Origin: Paulinella micropora
Taxonomy: Eukaryota > Cercozoa > Imbricatea > Euglyphida > Paulinellidae
Assembly: GCA_019918135.1 (NCBI GenBank)
Contig: WBZZ01002531.1
Coordinates: 17,501 to 81,500, forward strand
DNA: 64,000 nucleotides
Direction of reading: 5' to 3'
Shown here: positions 34,860-42,508 of the stretch, one piece after another
How the letters are laid out: every line of letters starts with the position of its first letter
Position numbering within the stretch: the first letter of the stretch is position 1
The notes under the pieces: generated by a model
Told to the model about the DNA's origin: nothing
The model's input: the letters and a program-made list of their open reading frames with translations, nothing else
Database searches by the model: none
Program-made: the position numbers and the translations under genes

Positions 34860-34936
34860 AAACTCAAAAAAAGAGAAAGAAAAATAAAAAGAATAATAAA
34901 AATAAAAAATATTTTTTTGTTTTATATACCCAAGAG

Positions 34937-36178
34937 ATGACTACTCACCAGCGAAATTTAATCGCACAAAATCCTGACGGAGAATTTATAAATGTCAGGG
35001 TTGGATATGATGGTGATATTGAAACAAATAATTCCAAAACCGCTTTTGGTGAAGCAGTAGTAGGTCAATTAACATCAGTATTACAAGAAATCTTTCCATA
35101 TACCATTAATACTAGGATATGGACAAAAACAGAAACAAAATCGTCTGTGTCATTTTTGAATAATATGGCTGAATTGAAAACAACAGCGGATGCTACAGCA
35201 GATGCTAGACTGGTAAGTAAAAGGAGAATAAAATATAGAACTGGAATGGGTGTCCTAGCCCGATTTACTGCTCTATGGACAACGGACGATACAAAAGATT
35301 ACTATTCATATATTGGAATAGGAAATGACCTTAACGATGGATTTTATTTTTACAAAAATCAAGCAGGAATGAATATCGCACATTATGCGGGAGGTGGTGC
35401 AGATTATATTGACCAAGAAGACTGGGACGACCCTTGCGATGGAACTTCGGCTATGCCAAACTTAGACTGGAGTAAAGGAAATGTATTTCAAATTCAATTT
35501 CAATATTTAGGTTTTGGTGCTATTAAGTTTTATATTGAAAATCCCATTACAGGATTATTTCAATTAGTTCATATGATTGACTATGCGAATGCTAATAATG
35601 GTGTAAGCCTGCGAAATACAACATTACCTTTTACAGCAGTAATGAGAAATGATGCAAAGACTGGAATACAAACTCTTAAAACAGCGAGTGCTAGTTTATT
35701 CATTGAGGGAACAAATACGATAAACACAAGTATAACAAACGAAGTGGAAGGAAGTAAAGCAGCAAACACGACTGAAAGCCCTATTATTAGTATCAGGAAT
35801 AAAACAACATTTGATGCGGGCGGTGCTAATTTAACAAATTATTCAAATGTTTATCCCACATTGATAAGTATTACAAATGAAGATACTAAGTCAAATGTTG
35901 TCAGAATGGTATTAAATGGAACACTAACTGGCACAGGTTTTGCAGATGTTGATTCTAAGTATTCAATTGTAGATACTGACACAAAGGCGAGTGCCATCGC
36001 AAACGGAACAACAATTTTTAAACTATATGTAAATTCTCAATCAACTCAACAAATCAATCTTAGAAGTTATGATATATACCTATCGCCGAGTGATGTATTA
36101 ACTTTTACGCAGAAGTCTGTCTCTGCTGGTGGAGGAGGAAATATCAATATTATTGCTAATTTTATAGAAGACCAATAG
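34937..36178 (+). CDS. Conserved 413-residue protein of the virion block, element B
   Basis: Counterpart of 12676..13929, beginning MTTHQRNLIAQNPDGEFINV and keeping DWDDPCDGTS, LDWSKGNVFQIQFQYLGFGA and the end NIIANFIEDQ. An upstream in-frame ATG at 34844 would add a low-complexity lysine/asparagine stretch and is less likely. Structural role inferred from position only. Confidence 0.75.
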   Translation: MTTHQRNLIAQNPDGEFINVRVGYDGDIETNNSKTAFGEAVVGQLTSVLQEIFPYTINTRIWTKTETKSSVSFLNNMAELKTTADATADARLVSKRRIKYRTGMGVLARFTALWTTDDTKDYYSYIGIGNDLNDGFYFYKNQAGMNIAHYAGGGADYIDQEDWDDPCDGTSAMPNLDWSKGNVFQIQFQYLGFGAIKFYIENPITGLFQLVHMIDYANANNGVSLRNTTLPFTAVMRNDAKTGIQTLKTASASLFIEGTNTINTSITNEVEGSKAANTTESPIISIRNKTTFDAGGANLTNYSNVYPTLISITNEDTKSNVVRMVLNGTLTGTGFADVDSKYSIVDTDTKASAIANGTTIFKLYVNSQSTQQINLRSYDIYLSPSDVLTFTQKSVSAGGGGNINIIANFIEDQ

Positions 36179-36278
36179 ATATTTGTTTCAGACTACGTCT
36201 TCAACAAACATCGTGAAAGGTAAAGTGAAAAAAAAAACGATGTTCTATGAAGGCGTGTCAACGCATGAATAGAATATC
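36178..36278. repeat. Structured 3'-end repeat, copy 1, element B
   Basis: Begins on the stop codon of the 413-residue gene with GATATTT, contains the stem AACATCG (36207..36213) / CGATGTT (36238..36244), and ends with GAATATC. Copies 2 and 3 lie at 37174 and 40935. It sits between convergent genes. Confidence 0.75.
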
Positions 36279-36281
36279 ATA

Positions 36282-36803
36282 TCACAGATATTTTTTTACC
36301 GCATCTTTGTTATTAAAATAAGGTTGTTGAATTAAACATTCAAGGTATGGTTTATCAATCTTAGCAACATCTTCAATTTTCATTTTTTTATACTTTCCAT
36401 ATTGAAGAACAACATCTTTCTTTAATATACATCCTTCTTCTGTACATGTAGCAGTCGCTATCTCTTCTCCTACATTAGCCTTTATTTCCGTAATTCCAGT
36501 GGAAGGGACTTTGTCCCTTTCCAAACCCGCGGGGGTATGGTAGAAGTTGTTGAAAACAACACCTCCCTCTTTCACAACAAGATCTGTTTCCTTAAAAGGA
36601 GTGCTTTCTTCCTCCATCATTTTCGTCAATGTCTCCTCTAACGGAATAACTACTTTAACATTATCGTCCCTTGGCTTGTATTGCTCATAGAAAGAAACAA
36701 TGTCGGGCTTTGTCCATTTAATGGTCGGCTTTTTTATTTCACCTCCAAGGTTCCATTTTTCAATTTCATTCAAGTAGTCCTGCTTGGTGCTTAGGTCTGT
36801 CAT
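36282..36803 (-). CDS. GKYKKM-motif protein, longer paralogue, element B
   Basis: A 173-residue protein whose end (VVLQYGKYKKMKIEDVAKID, KPYLECLIQQPYF) repeats that of the 36835..37122 protein; the front is unrelated (KPTIKWTKPDIVSFYEQYKP). The two lie in tandem and look like a duplication followed by gain of a new N-terminal part. A GC-rich palindrome (AAGGGACTTTGTCCCTTT, 36504..36521) lies in its middle. Confidence 0.65.
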   Translation of the reverse strand: MTDLSTKQDYLNEIEKWNLGGEIKKPTIKWTKPDIVSFYEQYKPRDDNVKVVIPLEETLTKMMEEESTPFKETDLVVKEGGVVFNNFYHTPAGLERDKVPSTGITEIKANVGEEIATATCTEEGCILKKDVVLQYGKYKKMKIEDVAKIDKPYLECLIQQPYFNNKDAVKKYL

Positions 36804-36834
36804 TGATATATGTATAGCAAAATTTTATTTTTTA

Positions 36835-37122
36835 TTATAAATATTTTTTTACTTCACTTTTAATGTCTGTAAATTTATCAAACCACGGCTGTTTCATAAC
36901 CCATTCAAGGTATGGTTTATCAATAGTAGCAACATCTTGAATTTTCTTACCTTTATATTTACCAAATGGAAAAGTATCCTTTGGCTTGCCTTCTCTACTT
37001 TTTTCAATCGCCTTAATTTCTTCATTAATTACCTGTTGCACATCTTTTACGGAAAAGAATTCCTTCTTCTTCTCAATTGAAAGTTGTTCAAATTTTTCAG
37101 ATAGTCTGGTGAGGGTAGTCAT
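36835..37122 (-). CDS. Small GKYKGK-motif protein, element B
   Basis: A 95-residue counterpart of 13979..14266 (LSEKFEQLSIEKKKEFFSVK ... FPFGKYKGKKIQDVATIDKP, YLEWVMKQPWF). Same DUF3820-like module, same location beside the polymerase. Confidence 0.75.
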   Translation of the reverse strand: MTTLTRLSEKFEQLSIEKKKEFFSVKDVQQVINEEIKAIEKSREGKPKDTFPFGKYKGKKIQDVATIDKPYLEWVMKQPWFDKFTDIKSEVKKYL

Positions 37123-37173
37123 TGGTCTATATAGAGTGGTAAAAAATTTTATGGAAAAAATTAATTAATTATT

Positions 37174-37283
37174 GATATTTTGTTCTGACTTCGTCATCAC
37201 AAAACATCGTTTTATACTTTAATGGAGGACGATGTTTGAGAATAAGCGAGAGTGCGTAGCACGAAGTGAAATTCTCAAATATC
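37174..37283. repeat. Structured 3'-end repeat, copy 2, element B
   Basis: GATATTTT (37174..37181), the stem AAACATCG (37202..37209) / CGATGTTT (37230..37237), and AAATATC (37277..37283). The last arm overlaps the stop of the polymerase region on the minus strand. Between the stem arms it shares CTTTAATGG..GGACGATGTTTG-type sequence with copy 3. Confidence 0.8.
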
Positions 37284-40198
37284 AAAGCCGTAAGGGATAC
37301 TATCATTTTCGTTGATAAACTCACGCCCGCACCATCTTGTTTTATTAACTACTTTTACTACATTCTTTTGGTGATGTATGCTAAAGTGTTCAATATGTTG
37401 TTGTTTGCTGTTTCTGCTAGTATGTATTTTCTTCATTATAAAGTCTCTGGTATTAGTTAAACTTTCACCCTTATCCATTAATTCATAAGCGGTTGAATTT
37501 AATTTTTTCAAATCTAAACCTTTTCCTCTAAAGTGGAAATGAGTTTTACCTTTTTCTTCCCCTTTCTTTACATACTCCAACATATACAATTTTGGTGCTA
37601 CCCATATTCCTCTTATTATTTTACAATCTGTTCCAAGGTCATCATCCATTCCGCCGATTGTTTTATCTCTAAATCTCTTTATCCGTTCAATGTTTCTTAC
37701 ATGGCTTTGAATGCTGTCTGTATCTGTATAATAATAATCTCTGTCGGGGTCGTTGTTTGGATTGGCTTCGGTCATATACTTATACATAATTCGTCTGCTG
37801 TATGCTAGGATAAATGCTCCGTAATGAGTTGGTTTTGTAATTTTTTCTTCTTTTTCTTGCTCATCTCTTGGAATACCACTGATTAACCATAATTCACCAT
37901 TAGCCTCTTCAAACTTTTCAATATCAGTTATCACATGTTTAGCCCAGAATTTCCAATATTCGTGATTTTTAGAAATATATTTACTCACTGAGTTTATCGG
38001 TCTTTGAATTGTCTTTCCGTATAAAGCATTCATAAATAACTTTGCTAATAAATACTGCGGTGTGCCTTTCTTTGAATTTTGTTTTTTCTTGAATAAGTCA
38101 GAAATATATTCTTTAAATACAGGTTCGGCTTCTTCAGTGTAATATCCCCGAATGATTTTGACTTGGTAGCCAAGTTCAACCATGTCTTCAATATCTATTG
38201 AAGTTAGCCATTGGTCTTTCATATCTCTTAACTCCCACTTTAAACACCCCTTACTATCTCTATATGGAACCCGCGGGTGTAATAGATTTTTTGGAGATAT
38301 GTAATTAACATTATATATCCCTAGTCTGCCTTTCATTTGACCTTCACATTCCTTTATTTCACCAGTCATAAATAGTTCAAGCATTGCCGTTGGATAAAGA
38401 CTTACAACATCAGCATCAATAAGATAATCTACAACCTCATCAAAACCGATTTCATCATTTATGTATTTTTGATATTGCTCCGAAATAAATCGTCTTTTGC
38501 TTGGATAAGTTCTAGCACCATATACAGCCCTTCTAAAATCTTTTTCTTGTTTTAAATTCGGTAGTTGAATAACATATTTACCATCTATCTTCTTTTTCCA
38601 TAAATTCCAAGTTAGAGACGAAGTAGATATATAAGCGGTTAAATTAGTTTTATGTTCTTCATATATTTGATTGTTTAGTTTGTCGTGTAGTTCCTTTAGT
38701 CCCATAACATCTTTTTCTAAATATGTTAGACATTCCTTTTTCGTTTCATCATCCATCTCTTCCCATCGTTTCGCCTTATCATGGTCAAAGTCTCCTTTTA
38801 ACACATTACATCCCAGTGTTTCAAGGTTCTTTTTTAGACTTCCCTCAGTGTGCTTACATAAATCCCAGAATTTTATATTTTTGTATTCTAATGAGATAAT
38901 AGCACCATTGTTCATAAGAGTTGAATTTTTTATTCTTCTTTTGATAAATTCTTTCTGTAATGAGTAATGGTCAAACTTACTTCCGTTAAAAGCATTAACA
39001 TATAATTTTGCTTTCGGTTTTCTTTCTGCTAACTCCTCCGCATATTTGAAAATTATATCAAGTAATTTAGGAATACATTCATCGCCTGCTACATATTTAA
39101 AGCCGATATCTGAAATGGTATAGCCTGCTATGTATGGTGTGTGTAATTCGTATTCATTTGTAAAAGTTTCTAAGTCATAATGAAATACTTCATCTTGATT
39201 ATTATACTTAGCCTCTTCAAAAGTAGTTAATAAAGACCTCACTTGATTTTCTTTCTTTCTGAGTTTCGCTCTTACATATGAAATTCTTTTATTATTACAT
39301 TTATGATTATTATAATACTCTTTATAACAATCTGGACACTTATTTTTGTTTCTTTTTATGAAACTTATATAATGTCCTTTGAGTAGATAACAAAGCACAT
39401 CTGCGGTTATTAAAGGGTCTTCAAAATTTTTGAATGTCTGTTTGCTTGTTGCATCAGTCAATTCAAAATACTTTCCTTCAATACAATATTTTTTAAGATT
39501 TCAAATCCGACTGATAAAGGTATCGGAGTATTAGACTCAAGTTTGAATTCTTGTCTAATATCATTACATACTTTTTTATTGAGTTTTGATTTACCTTTCA
39601 TTGGTAGATTTAATATATCCTTAACAACATAGAAGAAACAATTATTATCCTTACTCCTTGGATTAATATGTATTCCTTCGGGTGTTTTATGTTTTTTATC
39701 ACTTCCTGCATCATTACACCCTCCTCCGTCTTCTTGGATAATTTGAATAGTTATATGTTGAATAATTCTTTCATATCCATTCGCGCTGGCTTCAAGATTT
39801 TGTTCGTTGTATAAATATATATCACGAAACAACTCATCAATGTCTTTTAACTTAACTGAGTTAAAAGTTTTCCACTTGTAAAACTTACTATCATCAGCAT
39901 CTGTTATATACCCAAACTTGACATGAAGACTTGCTTCGTTTGTCAGACCTCTATTTTTAGCATCCTTAACTGCTCTCATGATTAATATTTCAATCGTATC
40001 CATATCATAGAAGTTAATGTCAAGGTCTTTAGAAGGGTATGTATAGCCATTTATACCTTTGTTTTTTATCGGTCTTAGTTCAACAAGTTTTACCTCGCGC
40101 TTCTTCGCTTCCTGTGTCTTAGTTTCCCTTAAGTTCGCCCTTACCTTTGCTAGTTCTACATTTTCCTTCGTTGGTCTGGGTGGTAAAGGTGGTGGCAT
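37275..40198 (-). pseudogene. Protein-primed family B DNA polymerase region, element B (broken copy)
   Basis: Counterpart of the element A polymerase but more compact. The leading part (PPPLPPRPTKENVE, later KDNNCFFYVV) matches the pre-exonuclease region. The exonuclease (FHYDLETF, NAFNGSKFDHYSL) and polymerase motifs (DADVVSLYPTAML, NALYGKTIQRP, YYTDTDSIQSH) are readable. Only one small zinc knuckle is present (CPDCYKEYYNNHKC) in place of the long cluster, and no endonuclease-like insertion is seen. The region is among the broken parts of this element. Confidence 0.9.
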
Positions 40199-40295
40199 AC
40201 TTTTTTATATAAAAGCGGATATAAAAGTAATAAAAAATAATAATAAATTATCTGTTATATTTATATATAATAATATCTTATATTTAATATATAAT

Positions 40296-40517
40296 TCATT
40301 TCATTGCCTCCTCCATTCTTTTCAACTTAAGTAATGCTTGCTTTACTTCATCTCTTTTTTTCTTTCTCCTTTCCGCTATTATTGCTTTATTCTGGTTGTA
40401 ATACTCCATTGACTTCTGTCTATGTCTTTCTGGATCTTTTTGTATAAATTCCCTCGCCTTTCTCCGTAAGGCTTCCTTCTTCTCTTCTTGTGTTTTATAT
40501 ATCGGTTTTCTGCCCAT
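40296..40517 (-). CDS. Small basic helical protein, element B
   Basis: A 73-residue, lysine/arginine/glutamate-rich helical protein (KPIYKTQEEKKEALRRKARE, RKKKRDEVKQALLKLKRME). No family is recognised; the sequence resembles small basic proteins of large DNA viruses that contain a Y-rich helical repeat (EYYNQNK). It lies between polymerase and HIRAN genes and reads the same way as both. Confidence 0.5.
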   Translation of the reverse strand: MGRKPIYKTQEEKKEALRRKAREFIQKDPERHRQKSMEYYNQNKAIIAERRKKKRDEVKQALLKLKRMEEAMK

Positions 40518-40567
40518 CTTTGTATATATAATAAAAAAAAATAATCTTTAATATATAAAATTAATTA

Positions 40568-40846
40568 TCAAGGGATAGTAATTTCAATTCCATAATGTTT
40601 TCCTGCCCCTCCTCCATAGATTGAATAATACACTTGTTTTCTTCCTTTAATCTTTAGAGTTTCTGCTAAGTGCTTGCTGATATATCCGAGTTGCTTTCCG
40701 CTTTCTGTTTCAACCTTTATCGCATTTTTATCAAATTTGTTTTCTGGCTCGTGTTGAATAAAAACTTTTTTACTATTTTTTCGGAGATAAGAAATATTAT
40801 CTTGTCTCCCATCAAATGAAACACCCACAACTCTCGTCGTTGTCAT
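40568..40846 (-). CDS. Stand-alone HIRAN domain protein, element B
   Basis: A 92-residue protein that is essentially one HIRAN domain: TRVVGVSFDGRQDNISYL, then VFIQHEPENKFDKNAIKVET and GKQLGYISKHLAETL. HIRAN domains (first described in HIP116/HLTF) bind DNA ends, notably 3' single-stranded ends, in repair and replication enzymes. A free-standing copy next to the polymerase suggests a role at replicating or damaged ends of this linear genome. The ATG at 40846 matches the domain start; an upstream ATG at 40876 would add ten residues. Confidence 0.85.
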   Translation of the reverse strand: MTTTRVVGVSFDGRQDNISYLRKNSKKVFIQHEPENKFDKNAIKVETESGKQLGYISKHLAETLKIKGRKQVYYSIYGGGAGKHYGIEITIP

Positions 40847-40864
40847 TTTATAGAAACTTTGCTC

Positions 40865-40891
40865 AAAGATTTTCAAAATCTTTGTATATAC
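40865..40891. promoter_or_regulatory. Late-type palindrome, copy 4, element B
   Basis: AAAGATTTTCAAAATCTTT followed by GTATATA. It lies 18 bases before the HIRAN start codon but its TATA side faces the other way. Being a palindrome it may still serve the HIRAN gene. Confidence 0.6.
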
Positions 40892-40934
40892 ATATAAAAT
40901 AATATTTGTTTAAAATAAAATTAATTATTTGTTT

Positions 40935-41037
40935 GATATTTTATTCACCCGCTACGCGGTTTCATAAAACATCGATTTCTGCTTTAATAGTGGGACGATG
41001 TTTGTTGATGTTTCTGAAAGAAACAGAAACAAATATC
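40935..41037. repeat. Structured 3'-end repeat, copy 3, element B
   Basis: GATATTTT (40935..40942), the stem AAACATCG (40967..40974) / CGATGTTT (40996..41003), and AAATATC (41031..41037), the last overlapping the stop of the AP2-like gene on the minus strand. An extra GTTTC/GAAAC arm is nested inside. Confidence 0.8.
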
Positions 41038-41485
41038 ATTTTTTATTTTCGTAATATCTTTCAATGTCATCGTTTCTGTATGTTATACGAGTAAATTTAC
41101 GACCGCCTAACATGATTTCTTCTTTCTCCGCAAAGAAGTCTCTATGAAATTGTGTTTTTTCGTGTGTGTATTTGCCGTATATTCCTATCGTTTTTCCACA
41201 AACACATGTATATTTTTCTTTAATTTTTTCCTTTCTCCATTCTGACTTCTTTTGCTTTGATAATTGATTGTAATTCGTATTTTTATTATCTTCTTCGTAT
41301 TTTGATAATACTTCCTTTTCGTAAAACTCCCTTGCTTGCTTTTCTGCTTCTTCCTTTGTCCTCTTTTTTCCAATGTAAATTATTTTTCTTTTTTGTTCGC
41401 CATTTTCTCTCCACCTTATAACAATTTCATTTTCTTGAATACATATTCCGCCTTTTGAAACTTTTCTGATTGTTCTCTCACTCAT
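41036..41485 (-). CDS. AP2-like / zinc-finger protein, right end of element B
   Basis: A 149-residue counterpart of 20057..20533, with an AP2-like front (VSKGGICIQENEIVIRWREN ... KRTKEEAEKQAREFYEKE) and the finger CVCG ... HEKTQFH. It reads inward from the right terminal repeat, as in element A. Element B has no partner at its left end. Confidence 0.75.
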   Translation of the reverse strand: MSERTIRKVSKGGICIQENEIVIRWRENGEQKRKIIYIGKKRTKEEAEKQAREFYEKEVLSKYEEDNKNTNYNQLSKQKKSEWRKEKIKEKYTCVCGKTIGIYGKYTHEKTQFHRDFFAEKEEIMLGGRKFTRITYRNDDIERYYENKK

Positions 41486-41538
41486 TCTATATTATGACAC
41501 TTATAATTCTTTAAATGATAAATAAAAATATGTCATAT

Positions 41539-41679
41539 GTTTTCTTGTAGTGTGCTATATAAGGCTATTTGGTTGTTTTTGTTTCTTTGTATCTACTATC
41601 AACAGGAAGGCTCCAACAACCCAGACGAAGGCTAGAATTTTGAAAAAATTTCTCGCCGAGGTTTGGGTTATCATCTACT
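41539..41679 (-). repeat. Element B right terminal inverted repeat
   Basis: Inverted copy of 20859..20998 with about five differences; it ends TCATCTACT. Confidence 0.95.
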
Positions 41680-41685
41680 CTCTTT
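41680..41685. repeat. Target site duplication, right of element B
   Basis: CTCTTT, identical to 20853..20858. Confidence 0.92.
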
Positions 41686-42336
41686 CACAAAACAAATAAT
41701 TTGATTGGTCTCAAGCAGGTGTCTCGTACCCTCTAGCCCAATCAGTATCTTTGTGCTCACAAGGAGACATCAGATACAAACTCTCTGTCGTTCTTGCTGT
41801 TCTCACACAGAGACCAAGAAGAAGGAGGTGGACAGAAGAGTGAAGGAACACACACAAAACACAAACAAGCATAGGGACAGGAGCACAACACTCTACCCTT
41901 CTAGTTTGTGCATTTATCTGCATTATCTCACACATACGTCAGAGTATTTTTGCAAATCTCTGATCGTTTTCTAAAGGTAGGTCTGAGAACCTATCCGACC
42001 GACTGTCGACTTCTCAAGGAGAGCTTTTCTAGCTTCTCTATTACTATCTGTGTGTAGGTCCAAATGCCTCATACTAGATACAATATAGAAAAGAAGGAGG
42101 AGAAAGTAATCTGAGTAAGGAGAACAAGAAATCGGAGAAAGTCTCAAAGACTATTTTTCTCAAACAAAAACAAACATACAAACAGTGTTTCATAGAGGAC
42201 AGGGAATCTTATCCTACCCTCTCTATTAGTTTCTCTCTTCACTAGTCAATCGACTGAAGGAGGAACAGAACACAAACGAACAAAAACCAAACATAGGAGC
42301 TGACACTGTCCTCCTGTTGATCACTACTACGACATC
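41686..42336. other. Flank before the first Gypsy-like relic
   Basis: No coding sequence is convincing. The stretch is A/G- and C/T-biased with short repeats. It may contain the upstream untranslated part or a long terminal repeat of the relic that follows, but no matching second repeat was found. Confidence 0.4.
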
Positions 42337-42508
42337 ATGTCGACAGAGACCGCCGAAGTGAGTGAATTCTTGGAGGCAGATCAAAGAAGAGAAGAAGAAG
42401 AAGCAGGAGGAGGAGGAGGATGAAGAGGATTTAATGAAGGAGGAGGAGGAGGATTGAATGAAGGAGGAGGAGATGAAGGAGTAGGAGGAGGAGTAGAAGA
42501 GGGCTGGA

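Larger units (their letters stand above)
20859..41679 (+). mobile_element. Polinton-type virus-like element B, mostly whole with about four breaks
   Basis: A 20.8-kb relative of element A with the same gene order, its own TIRs of about 140 bp (also starting 5'-AGTAG) and a perfect 6-bp duplication. It has integrase, fibre, packaging ATPase, protease, penton, capsid and DNA polymerase regions. About four of these regions are no longer continuous, and the two terminal repeats differ at about five places, so it is older than element A yet still recent. It differs from A by lacking the lipase and F-box-like gene and by carrying HIRAN, a giant-virus-type short basic protein and an unrecognised left-end module. 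Confidence 0.93.

Noticed and set aside
56-41679. Assignment to mavirus-type virophages
   Set aside because: Integrase, polymerase, ATPase and protease occur in both groups. Without profile searches the capsid cannot be placed with confidence, so the wider Polinton-type label is used.
50-41685. Elements A and B as a tandem duplication of one element
   Set aside because: Terminal repeats, target duplications and several genes differ, so they are separate insertions.
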